From NCBI RefSeq assembly GCF_026107645.2, contig NZ_JAPCHV010000001.1, forward strand, positions 186,001-250,000: 64,000 nucleotides of DNA, written 5' to 3'. The stretch comes from Flavobacterium sp. MFBS3-15 (GTDB taxonomy: Bacteria > Bacteroidota > Bacteroidia > Flavobacteriales > Flavobacteriaceae). Below are positions 1 to 7,745 of the stretch, piece by piece. The position numbers were made by a program, and so were the translations under genes. Position 1 is the first letter of the stretch, and each line of letters opens with the position of its first letter. The notes below the pieces were generated by a model. That model was not told where the DNA came from, ran no database searches, and saw nothing but the letters and a program-made list of their open reading frames with translations.

Positions 1-215
1 CGGGACGCAAGGCAATGCTGGCATGCCATCTTACCTCAAAAATGGAAATTAAAAACGACACTGTGACCATGCATTACAAAATGGAGCACCTGAAAGAGCG
101 CCGCAACGGCAAATATAAAACAGTCTTCTCGGAAAAATTCGACGTAAAATATGTGGAGCGGGAGCAGGGTTGGGTAGCACTCGACAGTACTAAGATTAAT
201 GATTTTCCGTATTAG
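1..215 (+). CDS. C-terminal part of an unidentified protein, cut by the window start
   Basis: The reading frame is open from the first bases of the window to a TAG at 213-215, so at least 70 residues of a longer protein are visible. An internal ATG at position 15 could start a 66-residue protein, but the frame stays open upstream of it, so truncation by the window edge is more likely. The fragment is rich in Lys, Glu and alternating beta-like residues (KNDTVTMHYKMEHLK, then SEKFDVKYVERE) and has no motif I recognise. It converges on the DUF4252 operon, with a hairpin between them. Function unknown. Confidence 0.5.
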   Translation, partial: GRKAMLACHLTSKMEIKNDTVTMHYKMEHLKERRNGKYKTVFSEKFDVKYVEREQGWVALDSTKINDFPY

Positions 216-216
216 A

Positions 217-251
217 CAAAAATCCCCCGCAAGCCAAAACTTACGGGGGAT
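217..251 (-). terminator. Rho-independent terminator of the sigma factor/DUF4252 operon
   Basis: On the minus strand a 10-bp stem with one mismatch (arms CCCCCGCAAG and CTTACGGGGG, loop of six) is followed by a run of five T. It lies 20 bases past the stop of the last DUF4252 gene. The T run is only on the minus-strand side, so it serves that operon. Confidence 0.75.
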
Positions 252-270
252 CCTACTAACCTAAACAAAC

Positions 271-810
271 CTATTTATTTTTGAGCAGTTGCTGCAGCGG
301 TGCAAACTGCTGTGTATCTATATTGGCCTTTTCCAATAACCCTGCAATGGTCAGTACATTGTTTGGTGTCATGTCGTCGCCCAGTACGCGTACAACGCCA
401 AAACCGTTGTCCTGGTTGTGCACGAATACTACAAATTCATCAATATTCTCGCCTTCACCCTTAGTACTGATGGATGCGCCGCTCGTACCGTTGTTAAACT
501 TCATCAGTTCTTCATACTCCGATTTTACAAGCGTCCGGACCTGGTCTTTTTCTTTGTTATATTTTGCATGGTCCACATCCAGGCTGTCCGCTTTATATAC
601 CAGCACATTGAACTTATGCAGCGATTTAAGCGCCTTTGTTTCTTCAGGAGACAGCTTAATGTTCTTGGTATCTATGAAAGTCGGGGCGATGTCAAGGCTA
701 ACAAAGCCCGGGTTGCCACCTTTTTCAACATAGTATTTTTGTAAAGTAGGCTCGTTGGAGCACGAGGCAAGCAATAGCAGTGCGAAGCTGGCTAACAGTA
801 TACGTTTCAT
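271..810 (-). CDS. DUF4252 domain lipoprotein
   Basis: A 179-residue exported lipoprotein. The signal peptide ends in the lipobox LLASC with Cys17 as the lipidation site. The rest resembles the DUF4252 family of Bacteroidota, whose function is not known, and it is the most diverged of the three DUF4252 proteins here: the other two keep a VTAFDKF or TKAFDKF start and a MSLTGNFDL or VSFTGTLNL segment near the C terminus, where this one has VVRVLGDDM. It is the last gene of the sigma factor operon, 5 bases after the preceding stop. Being lipid-anchored while its two paralogues carry ordinary signal peptides suggests a different location (inference). Family assignment is fairly sure; the role is open. 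Confidence 0.75.
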   Translation of the reverse strand: MKRILLASFALLLLASCSNEPTLQKYYVEKGGNPGFVSLDIAPTFIDTKNIKLSPEETKALKSLHKFNVLVYKADSLDVDHAKYNKEKDQVRTLVKSEYEELMKFNNGTSGASISTKGEGENIDEFVVFVHNQDNGFGVVRVLGDDMTPNNVLTIAGLLEKANIDTQQFAPLQQLLKNK

Positions 811-815
811 GGCTC

Positions 816-1355
816 TTATTTTTTAGATTTTGAAGCTTTTTTCAGTTCGGTACCACCCGGCAGGCTCATCTTGTCAGTCAGGATGGATATCTGGCTTAGG
901 TCGAAGTTGCCTGTAAGCGACATGATGATGGTTTCCTGCTTGCCGCCGTCCATGAACATGAGCAGTTCGCGCACTTGGGATGCCGTAGTTCCCGACTTCA
1001 CGTAGATCTTAATGTTCCGGCCTCCTTCGTTGATGCGCATCAGCTCTTCAAGCGGGTTATTTTTCAGGTAGGCATCTACAGTAGCCTTCATTTCGGCGCT
1101 GTATTTGGAATTCACAGTGCGGAATACCTTGAGGTTGTCCAGCTTTTTAATCAGGTCGATATACTGCTGGTAGTTCGCCTTGTCCTCACCGGTAGCCTTT
1201 ACCTGCGACATCAGTTGGAACATTTTTTTGTTCACTATTACGCTTTCAATGCCTGCCTTGTCCTCAAATTTGTCAAAGGCGGTTACCTGTGCGTGCATCA
1301 GGGTTGGCAATATGGCAAATACTAAAGCTATTATCAGGTTTTTCATGGTCTTCAT
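816..1355 (-). CDS. DUF4252 domain exported protein (second of three)
   Basis: A 179-residue protein with a signal peptide ending LMHAQ (cleavage near residue 23) and a DUF4252 body starting VTAFDKFEDKAGIESVIVNK. The segment EELMRINEGGRNIKIYVK and the following MSLTGNFDLSQI match the neighbouring paralogue at 1400-1873. The C terminus is Lys-rich (KKASKSKK). An internal Met at residue 4 is an alternative start. The gap to the downstream lipoprotein gene is 5 bases and to the upstream paralogue 44 bases, so the three are probably co-transcribed from the sigma factor gene. Periplasmic or surface location is inferred from the signal peptide; DUF4252 has no known activity. Confidence 0.8.
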   Translation of the reverse strand: MKTMKNLIIALVFAILPTLMHAQVTAFDKFEDKAGIESVIVNKKMFQLMSQVKATGEDKANYQQYIDLIKKLDNLKVFRTVNSKYSAEMKATVDAYLKNNPLEELMRINEGGRNIKIYVKSGTTASQVRELLMFMDGGKQETIIMSLTGNFDLSQISILTDKMSLPGGTELKKASKSKK

Positions 1356-1399
1356 TTTTAGTTCTTTTGTTTTTGGTGTTTTTTAGGGCATGGAAGGGC

Positions 1400-1873
1400 T
1401 TATTTTTTAAGCCCCTCAATGTCGTTCAGGTTCAGTGTCCCGGTAAAGGATACCAATACCAGGTCCTTGTCATCTCCGCCTTCAACAAATATAAGGCCTT
1501 CCTTGATGATGGATTCTGTTTTGCCTTGTGCGGCATAAATTTTCACTTTTTGGCCGTCCTGGTTTATGCTCATCAGTTCGGTAAGTGGGTTCTTTTTAAT
1601 ATATTCTGCTACCGATGCCCTAAGCGCATCCTTGTGCTTTTTTTCCTTAGTGGTAAATACCTTCAGGCCCTCTATGTTTTCTGCCATATCAAGGTAGCTT
1701 TGGGTCTTTTTGTCATCGGAAACCTTCACTTCGCCAAGCATCTCGAACATCTCCTTATTCACGGTTATAGACGATATGCCCTCCACGTCCTGGAATTTGT
1801 CAAATGCTTTTGTTTGTGCAAAGGTTACAAAAGGCATTGCTGCCATTACTGCTGTGATTATAAACTTTTTCAT
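1400..1873 (-). CDS. DUF4252 domain exported protein (first of three)
   Basis: A 157-residue protein with a clear signal peptide (positive MKK start, hydrophobic core, cleavage after TFAQ near residue 20) followed by TKAFDKFQDVEGISSITVNK, the hallmark opening of the DUF4252 family. It lines up along its whole length with the 816-1355 product, including ELMSINQDGQKVKIYA and VLVSFTGTLNLNDI. It begins 5 bases after the putative anti-sigma gene. Two explanations fit: envelope proteins induced by the ECF sigma factor, or sensors feeding back on it. Sequence alone does not separate these. Confidence 0.8.
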   Translation of the reverse strand: MKKFIITAVMAAMPFVTFAQTKAFDKFQDVEGISSITVNKEMFEMLGEVKVSDDKKTQSYLDMAENIEGLKVFTTKEKKHKDALRASVAEYIKKNPLTELMSINQDGQKVKIYAAQGKTESIIKEGLIFVEGGDDKDLVLVSFTGTLNLNDIEGLKK

Positions 1874-1878
1874 GATTA

Positions 1879-2322
1879 TCAGTCTTTAAATATTGTTTTT
1901 CTTGATTTTTCGTATTCTCCTATGTAATTAACGCTTTCAACACCCACGTTTACATTTTTGGAGAGCATGTTCAGCGCCTTCTGCGTTTCCCTGAAGGCTA
2001 CCTCGGGGTCGTCATAGGTGCCGAGGTCCCCACTCGCAGGCTGCTCATGGTTATTAAAAATGGTAAACATGCCCAGCATTACCGCAACGCTTGCCGCAAC
2101 CGATATCCATGGCCTGTAATTCCTTTTGGCTTTCAGTGGCAGCGGCTTTTCAAATTGCTGTGTGCCGGCCTGGGTAAAATACCCGAACATTGGCCTGTAC
2201 TGCTCCAGGTGCGGCGCCACATCCGGTGAAGAAAAATACAGCTGCAGCTGTTTCTCTTCGGCAATACTGGTTTCTGCATCAAAATATTTCTCCAGTAGTA
2301 TCTCAATTGTTCGTAATTCCAT
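1879..2322 (-). CDS. Single-pass membrane protein, putative anti-sigma factor
   Basis: A 147-residue protein with a soluble acidic N terminus (about 1-68), one membrane segment (about 70-88, WISVAASVAVMLGMFTIF) and a periplasmic tail. There is no signal peptide, so the N terminus should face the cytoplasm, as in anti-sigma factors. Its start overlaps the end of the ECF sigma gene by 20 bases, the usual arrangement for a sigma/anti-sigma pair. No HxxxCxxC zinc motif is present, so it is not a classical ZAS protein and is short for a FecR-type regulator. The role is inferred from topology and context, not from a recognised domain. Confidence 0.6.
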   Translation of the reverse strand: MELRTIEILLEKYFDAETSIAEEKQLQLYFSSPDVAPHLEQYRPMFGYFTQAGTQQFEKPLPLKAKRNYRPWISVAASVAVMLGMFTIFNNHEQPASGDLGTYDDPEVAFRETQKALNMLSKNVNVGVESVNYIGEYEKSRKTIFKD

Positions 2323-2818
2323 AGCGGTGTGTTTTTAATAGTTCCTCCCTCATTGTCTTCCTGGCCCTGGACAGCGCCACCCTTACAGCGGTCTCGTTCA
2401 TGTCCATTATTTTGGCTATTTCCTCAAATTCATATTGTTCAATGTCCCTCATCTGCAATATCAGCTTCTGCTGTTCGGGCAATGTTTCCATTATCTTTTC
2501 AGCCCATTCCCAGCTGTCCCTGTCCTCTGCCTGCTGCTGCAATCCTGCCTGCCGGTCGGTGTAGTTGCTGTGCACTATCCGCATCTCGGTAGCCCTTTTG
2601 GACTTCAGCTGGTCCAGGCAGTAGTTTTTGGTCATTGTCATCGCCAGGGCTTCAACGCTCGAGTAGCTTTCCAGCTTCGCCTTGTTGTTCCATAGCTTGA
2701 CAAGCACCTCCTGCGTGGCGTCCTCGGCCTCCTCGTTGCTCACGAGCAGCCGTTTCGCCAGCCGGTACAGCCGGTCCTTAAACGGAGAGATCACTTTTAT
2801 GAACTCTTTCTGATCCAT
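2303..2818 (-). CDS. ECF-type RNA polymerase sigma factor
   Basis: A 171-residue sigma-70 family protein of the ECF size class. Region 2 is visible at about residues 10-75 (LYRLAKRLLVSNEEAEDATQ, then VLVKLWNN) and region 4 at about 105-160 (LPEQQKLILQMRDIEQYEFE, then EIAKIMDMNETAVRVALSRA), with the helix-turn-helix of the -35 binding region. It would redirect RNA polymerase to a small regulon. It heads an operon with the membrane protein overlapping its 3' end and three DUF4252 genes. ECF factors often activate their own operon; no promoter consensus for this one can be derived from a single site. Confidence 0.88.
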   Translation of the reverse strand: MDQKEFIKVISPFKDRLYRLAKRLLVSNEEAEDATQEVLVKLWNNKAKLESYSSVEALAMTMTKNYCLDQLKSKRATEMRIVHSNYTDRQAGLQQQAEDRDSWEWAEKIMETLPEQQKLILQMRDIEQYEFEEIAKIMDMNETAVRVALSRARKTMREELLKTHRYGITNN

Positions 2819-2888
2819 TACTGATGGTGGTTTGTTATTGGTTTATAAAAGGAAGACGAATAGGCATAACTTTTGTTACAAGCTATAT

Positions 2889-2896
2889 CAAAATTA
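2889..2896 (-). promoter_or_regulatory. Possible -7 element for the sigma factor operon
   Basis: On the minus strand this reads TAATTTTG, a match to the Flavobacterium TAnnTTTG -7 element, about 70 bases upstream of the sigma factor start. No TTG sits at the usual distance upstream, so the match could be chance in AT-rich DNA. Confidence 0.3.
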
Positions 2897-2929
2897 TTTA
2901 AATTTACGTTCTGTAAAAAATTGAATTGC

Positions 2930-4372
2930 ATGAAAAAGATAAGATTATTAATGGCTTCGCTGCTTGTTGGCGCGCTTGCCTTCACAGGGTGCGAAGACAT
3001 GGACGACAATGCCGTACCCGTAAACGACTTTATATGGAAAGGACTTAACCTTTATTATTTGTGGCAGGCTGAAGTTCCGGATCTCTCGGATGAGCGGTTT
3101 GCCAACCAGGGCCAGCTCAATTCCTACCTTGAAGGATTTTCCAGCCCTGAAGATCTATTTGAAAGCTTGCTCTACCAGCGCGGCACTGTAGATCGTTGGA
3201 GCGTATTGGTGCCTGATTTCCGTGTATTGGAAAATGCCCTGCAAGGTGTTGTAAAAAGTAACGGTATGGAATTTGGCCTTGTCTATACCGATGGTACCCA
3301 AACGGCTATTTTTGGTTATGTAAGGTATATATTACCCAATACGGACGCTTCTGCTAAAAACATTCACAGGGGCGATATTTTTTATGGTGTAAACGATACT
3401 CCCCTGACTCCTGAAAATTACCAGAGCCTGCTTGGCGCGGATACGTATACCCTCAATATGGCGACGTATAATAATGGCGTAGTCACCCCTACAGGTACTA
3501 CAGTAACACTAACGAAAGCTGAGTATGCCGAAAATCCGGTGTACAACGTACAGGTTACCGAAGTAGACAACCACAAAATCGGATACTTTATGTATAATGG
3601 TTTTTACAGCAATTACGATTCCGACCTCAATGCGGCCTTCGGCAATCTCGCTTCGCAGAATATTACCGACCTGGTCTTGGACCTTCGCTATAACTCCGGA
3701 GGCTCTGTGCGCACAGCTGCCTTTCTTGCCAGCATGATTACGGGACAGTTCAATGGTGAGCTTTTTGCCAAGCAGCAATGGAACAACAAACTGCAAAGCT
3801 ATTACGAGGACAATAACCCCGATGCGTTGCAGAACCTGTTTACCAATCAACTATCAGGAGGGGCATCCATCAACAGCCTTCACCTGAATAAAGTATATAT
3901 ACTTACAACGCGCTCTACAGCTTCGGCGAGCGAATTGGTAATCAACTGCCTGAAGCCATACATAGATGTTGTGGTGATAGGCGATACCACTACAGGAAAA
4001 AATGTGGGGTCTGTAACACTATACGATTCACCTGACTTCGGCAGGAGCGGCCGAGACGGAAGCCACAGGTATGCGATGCAGCCCATTGTTCTGAAAACCA
4101 TAAACGCCGATGGCTTTGGTGACTATAGTGCCGGCATTGCGCCAACCGTAGAATTACGTGAGGATTATGGCAATATGGGTGTTATAGGCGATCCTGCAGA
4201 ACCGTTATTTGCGGCTGCGATTGGCGACATTACCGGAAACGGCAGGCCCATATGGTCTCCATCCAAAAAGCATAAAGGCTTTAAAGATTCAAAAAATATA
4301 CGCCGCTTTGGTACCGAGATGTATATAGACGAGATGCCGGCGGGATCGGCAGCGTTACAGCCAATACCATAA
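2930..4372 (+). CDS. S41 family (C-terminal processing) peptidase lipoprotein
   Basis: A 480-residue exported protease. I start it at ATG 2930, which gives a lipoprotein signal (AFTGC, Cys21); the in-frame codon at 2873 adds 19 residues without signal character. The C-terminal half carries the S41 catalytic core: LVLDLRYNSGGSV (about 248-260), TRSTASASELV with the SASE serine near 332-334, and TTGKNVGS with Lys357 as general base. The middle holds a divergent PDZ-like segment around YILPNTDASAKNIHRGDIFY. S41 enzymes cleave from the C-terminal side of substrates; in Bacteroidota many are surface or periplasmic lipoproteins. It is divergent from the sigma operon and probably monocistronic, ending at a strong terminator. 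Confidence 0.88.
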   Translation: MKKIRLLMASLLVGALAFTGCEDMDDNAVPVNDFIWKGLNLYYLWQAEVPDLSDERFANQGQLNSYLEGFSSPEDLFESLLYQRGTVDRWSVLVPDFRVLENALQGVVKSNGMEFGLVYTDGTQTAIFGYVRYILPNTDASAKNIHRGDIFYGVNDTPLTPENYQSLLGADTYTLNMATYNNGVVTPTGTTVTLTKAEYAENPVYNVQVTEVDNHKIGYFMYNGFYSNYDSDLNAAFGNLASQNITDLVLDLRYNSGGSVRTAAFLASMITGQFNGELFAKQQWNNKLQSYYEDNNPDALQNLFTNQLSGGASINSLHLNKVYILTTRSTASASELVINCLKPYIDVVVIGDTTTGKNVGSVTLYDSPDFGRSGRDGSHRYAMQPIVLKTINADGFGDYSAGIAPTVELREDYGNMGVIGDPAEPLFAAAIGDITGNGRPIWSPSKKHKGFKDSKNIRRFGTEMYIDEMPAGSAALQPIP

Positions 4373-4375
4373 AAG

Positions 4376-4406
4376 CGAAAAACTCCACCATGTCGGTGGA
4401 GTTTTT
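4376..4406. terminator. Bidirectional terminator between the S41 peptidase and btuG-like genes
   Basis: A perfect 12-bp stem (AAAAACTCCACC / GGTGGAGTTTTT, loop ATGTC) with A and T tracts on both sides. It lies 5 bases past the plus-strand stop at 4372 and about 30 bases past the minus-strand stop at 4435, so it can end both converging transcripts. Confidence 0.85.
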
Positions 4407-4434
4407 CATTATAGAAACAATTTAATAGCCTGAA

Positions 4435-5508
4435 TTAATCGTTGAAATAGAATCCTGCAGGAGTTATCCCAACGGTAAAAGATTGCGGTGTCCCACCGGT
4501 CAGTCCGTACACATGTACTTTTCCGTTTGAGTTGAAGTTACCTGCATCGCCGATATAGATGCGTCCATCCTCAACTGCAAAGGCAGATACGCCATATACG
4601 CCTTGTTCTGTTGTGGTAAATATAGGTTCAGAAGGAAGTGTAGCAGCGTTCTTTGCCATGGTATAAATGTCAGAACCTTCGGTGAAATAAATTTTATCAT
4701 CCTCTATTACAAGGTTGGTAGGGTGGCTCGTGCCGGTAAAACCAAGTGTAGAAGTTACCGAATTGTTAGAAAGGTTGATAACCACAAGGCTGCCCGGGGT
4801 TTCAGGGGTTGGTGCCCATGATGGTTTTCCTTCGCACATTACATAAAGCTTCCCATCTTCCTCTTCCATGGTGTTAGGCACATCACCAACAGCAATCGTA
4901 GTTACAACCGCATTCGTTGACCCATTGATAACGGTAACTGAGTTGCCGTACCCATAACCTCCTTTATGCGTAACATACAGTTTGCCGTCCTCTTCAAGAA
5001 TGCGCTCCGGGCCTTCCGCTACAGCGATCTCCGAAGTTACAGTATTCGAAGAAAGGTTAATAACTGCTATATAGTCGTCAGTTGTAACGCCACCGTCACC
5101 CCAGTTGGTTACAAATGCCTTGTTATTGCTAAAGGCAATGTATCTTGGGTTGTCAAGCCCCTGGCTTATAGTACCAACGTGTGCAAAAGTGTAGCGGTTT
5201 ACGATTTCGATTTTGTTCGAAGCATTCATTACAATGTAGGCAAGGTCGCCTTTAAAGCCAATGTCCTGTGCTGTATCACCAAGGATGTGGCCCGGGTTTA
5301 CTGCAGCGAAAATGTTGTTCTCCAATAGTAGGCCGTCAGAAAGGAAAGAAACGGTAGAGTTGCTTTGGCCGAAGTTACCTTGGTTGATGATGAGCATTCC
5401 GTTGTCATAAGCACCGGATGGCGCATTTCCATTTGAGTCGTCGTCGCTACAAGATGCAAATATTAGCGATCCTGCAAGCGCTGTAAGGATTAGTTTGTTG
5501 ATTTTCAT
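4435..5508 (-). CDS. btuG: YncE-like beta-propeller lipoprotein, probable surface cobalamin-binding protein (BtuG-like)
   Basis: A 357-residue lipoprotein (lipobox IFASC, Cys20, then an acidic DDDS stretch often seen after the Cys of surface-exposed Bacteroidota lipoproteins). The body is built of repeated propeller blades such as NKIEIVNRYTFAHVGTISQG, DDYIAVINLSSNTVTSEIAV, GNSVTVINGSTNAVVTTIAV and GSLVVINLSNNSVTSTLGF, typical of YncE/DUF5074 proteins. It begins 6 bases after a TonB receptor gene under a cobalamin riboswitch. In Bacteroides, BtuG is a surface beta-propeller lipoprotein that binds B12 with very high affinity and caps BtuB. Fold and riboswitch context together support that role here; direct ligand binding is inferred. 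Confidence 0.75.
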   Translation of the reverse strand: MKINKLILTALAGSLIFASCSDDDSNGNAPSGAYDNGMLIINQGNFGQSNSTVSFLSDGLLLENNIFAAVNPGHILGDTAQDIGFKGDLAYIVMNASNKIEIVNRYTFAHVGTISQGLDNPRYIAFSNNKAFVTNWGDGGVTTDDYIAVINLSSNTVTSEIAVAEGPERILEEDGKLYVTHKGGYGYGNSVTVINGSTNAVVTTIAVGDVPNTMEEEDGKLYVMCEGKPSWAPTPETPGSLVVINLSNNSVTSTLGFTGTSHPTNLVIEDDKIYFTEGSDIYTMAKNAATLPSEPIFTTTEQGVYGVSAFAVEDGRIYIGDAGNFNSNGKVHVYGLTGGTPQSFTVGITPAGFYFND

Positions 5509-5514
5509 TGTATA

Positions 5515-7344
5515 TCAGAATTTAAAATTAAGGTACATATTGTAGTAGCGTCCCGGCATGGGGCGCATGATCACGTTTTGGTATTCCTCGTTCCAAAGGT
5601 TGTTTGCCTGTACTCCCAGTGCAATGCCTGAAAGCACTTTGAAATTATATTCAGCCCCGATGCCGGAGACATTGTAGGCATCAAGATTGTAGGCATTGTC
5701 CGTACTGGTAAAAACTTCCCCATTGAACACATGCCGGTAATATCCCGAAAAGCCCTTATAAGCATAGGCAAGTGAGGCCGTAGCCTTGTGGAGCGGTACA
5801 TAAATGAGCTGTTCGGTTTTCCCGTCCTCGCGCGATACGGTATAGGCATAGGTGCCGTTAAATTCCAGTTGCCCTCCACCTATTTTCTTTTTCCAGTTCA
5901 GGATGGATTCCAGGCCATAGGTATTAACTTTATCCACATTCTCAGGCCTCCAAATGCCGCCCGCAGAAGGTACCCAGCGCAGCATGTCCTGCAATTTGAT
6001 GTAATAGCCGGTCAGCGTAAAAGTAAGGTTGCCAAAATGCAACACATTGCCCAGTTCTGCCTGGTACGAGTTTTCATGCTTCAGGTTAGGATTTCCTGTG
6101 CCCTGCCAGTACAGGTCGTTGAAGGTAGGTATCCGGAAGTTGCGTGAAGTATTGACTTTAATCGTGTAAAAGGCAGCAGCTTTAATGGCTGTTCCTGCCG
6201 AGAACAGCAGCGGGCTTTCATAGGCATTGGTAATTTCCTTTCGGATACCCAGTTCGTAATGGAATTTTTGCGAAACCTGGTGCTTCATTAGCAGGCTGCC
6301 CGAACCAATGCCTCTTTTTTCAGACAGTATGTCCGAACCTTCCCCATTGTTTTGGGTGTAGTCGATAATCGTATTAAATTTTATCTTTTCGGATATATCA
6401 TATGCCAAATCATATTTCCCGATGAATGTTTTTACCTTTCCGAATGTATAGTTGCTGTTTTGGTGGTTTTCGTAATACCTGTATTCTTCCTGCAGGTAAG
6501 CAACTTTTATCTTCGATGTAAATCGATTATAGTAACCCGCCCATTCAAGCAGGTTGCGGGTATTGGTGTCATAGTATTTACTTTTTGAAGGAGTGCCCAG
6601 CGTTCCTGAAAAGTGCCTTTCACCATCATAAACATAACTGTAAAGCTTCAGGATGTTCCTGTCATTCAGTTGGTAGGCAAAAGCGGCATTCAAACTGGTG
6701 TTATGATACTGGCCATTCTCATTTTTCATGTCCCATCCCGGGTAGTCATAGTCGTTATCCGAACTGTTGCGGCTAACGCTTAGACCGGTACTCAGCTTTT
6801 CACCGGATGCTTTCAGGTTGTAGTTCGCCCCGAACGTGTTGAAGCTGCCGTAATCTATGCGCAGTGAATTGTCAAACTTATCACCGAAAGTAAGGTCATT
6901 ATCCAGGTGGATGCTGCCGCCAATAGCACTGCTTCCGTAAATGACACTGCCGCCACCGGCACGTACTGTAACCGAATTAAAGTCGCGTGCATTGATGATG
7001 TTGAAATCTGTTTGCCCGTTCAGCTGCGAATTGATGTTGATGCCGTTCCATATCACGGCCGTCTGTTGGGCAGTAGTGCCGCGGAAGGAAGGGGATGCCA
7101 CCATTCCGAGTCCATTCTCCTTAAAATAAATCACGGTATTGTATTGCAGCAACGAAGTAAGCGATGTGCCGTTCCTGCCTGGTAAGGAATCGTTCAGTTG
7201 CTGTGTGGATTGTGTGCCTGAGAACTCAAGTAATTGCATATCTGAAACAATCACTTCCTGCAATTGCACAATGGTGTCATTCTGCGCAAAAATGAATTGG
7301 CACAGCAACAGAAAAAACGGTAAGATGATTTTTTTACAAGCCAT
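5515..7344 (-). CDS. btuB: TonB-dependent outer-membrane receptor for cobalamin (BtuB-like)
   Basis: A 609-residue outer-membrane receptor with a signal peptide cleaved after QFIFAQ (about residue 21), a plug domain (about 40-155, with VTVRAGGGSVIYGSSAIGGS typical of the plug end) and a 22-strand barrel of aromatic-rich segments ending in Phe (YLNFKF). The N-terminal DTIVQLQEVIVSD resembles a TonB box. It lacks the CarboxypepD_reg extension of SusC-type receptors and has the size of BtuB. A full cobalamin riboswitch lies 40 bases upstream, so B12 should repress it. Cobalamin or a related corrinoid is therefore the likely ligand. The btuG-like gene follows at 6 bases; no BtuFCD transporter genes are in the window. 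Confidence 0.88.
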   Translation of the reverse strand: MACKKIILPFFLLLCQFIFAQNDTIVQLQEVIVSDMQLLEFSGTQSTQQLNDSLPGRNGTSLTSLLQYNTVIYFKENGLGMVASPSFRGTTAQQTAVIWNGININSQLNGQTDFNIINARDFNSVTVRAGGGSVIYGSSAIGGSIHLDNDLTFGDKFDNSLRIDYGSFNTFGANYNLKASGEKLSTGLSVSRNSSDNDYDYPGWDMKNENGQYHNTSLNAAFAYQLNDRNILKLYSYVYDGERHFSGTLGTPSKSKYYDTNTRNLLEWAGYYNRFTSKIKVAYLQEEYRYYENHQNSNYTFGKVKTFIGKYDLAYDISEKIKFNTIIDYTQNNGEGSDILSEKRGIGSGSLLMKHQVSQKFHYELGIRKEITNAYESPLLFSAGTAIKAAAFYTIKVNTSRNFRIPTFNDLYWQGTGNPNLKHENSYQAELGNVLHFGNLTFTLTGYYIKLQDMLRWVPSAGGIWRPENVDKVNTYGLESILNWKKKIGGGQLEFNGTYAYTVSREDGKTEQLIYVPLHKATASLAYAYKGFSGYYRHVFNGEVFTSTDNAYNLDAYNVSGIGAEYNFKVLSGIALGVQANNLWNEEYQNVIMRPMPGRYYNMYLNFKF

Positions 7345-7384
7345 AATCCCTGAACCTTTTTTCCCGAAGGTCCGATATTAGTTA

Positions 7385-7566
7385 TGCTCAAGGCAGGTCT
7401 CCTGGCTTGCGTACTGTTGTTTACCTTCCCGCCTTTACAGACAGTGGTTTGCAGTTAACAACAGCCTTCCGATTTACAATCGGAATAAGCTTACAGTTGC
7501 GGGAACAGCCCGGGATTTTAACCCGGTTCCCTTTTAATGCGGCACGCCGAAAAATGCGCCGCAACC
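7385..7566 (-). ncRNA. Cobalamin (AdoCbl-type) riboswitch
   Basis: On the minus strand the conserved core elements occur in the right order. First comes GGGAACCGGGTTAAAATCCC with GCTGTTCCCGCAACTGTAA after it. Then comes CCACTGTCTGTAAAGGCGGG followed by AAGG. Last is the B12 box AAGCCAGGAGACCTGCC at 7392-7408. A 5' hairpin (GCGGCGCAT ... GTGCCGC) precedes the core. The aptamer ends 40 bases before the btuB start, leaving little room for a separate terminator, so translational control by masking the start region is more likely (inference). Binding of cobalamin should turn off btuB and btuG. Confidence 0.93.
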
Positions 7567-7577
7567 TTAAGTTGGCG

Positions 7578-7585
7578 CAAAGATA
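7578..7585 (-). promoter_or_regulatory. Probable -7 element of the riboswitch/btuB transcript
   Basis: Reads TATCTTTG on the minus strand, a full match to TAnnTTTG. Transcription would start about 7 bases downstream, just at the 5' end of the riboswitch, which supports it. No matching -33 TTG was found. Confidence 0.45.
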
Positions 7586-7716
7586 GCATTATTAGGGACT
7601 AATTTCATCTATATGATTAATTTTTGATTTAGTCTCAAATAAGGCTGGAGCTGAATTTTCAATCATAAACAATAGTTAAACGATATGTTTTTAAATGATA
7701 TTAAATTATCTGGCCT

Positions 7717-7724
7717 TACCTTTG
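7717..7724 (+). promoter_or_regulatory. Possible -7 element of the TIGR01777 gene
   Basis: TACCTTTG matches TAnnTTTG and sits 21 bases before the ATG at 7746. No clear -33 element is seen in the very AT-rich sequence upstream. Confidence 0.35.
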
Positions 7725-7745
7725 GTTTTAAGAAAATAAAAAGCC

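Noticed and set aside
7385..7566. tRNA-like or terminator explanation for the hairpins upstream of btuB
   Set aside because: The full set of cobalamin riboswitch core motifs, including the B12 box, is present.
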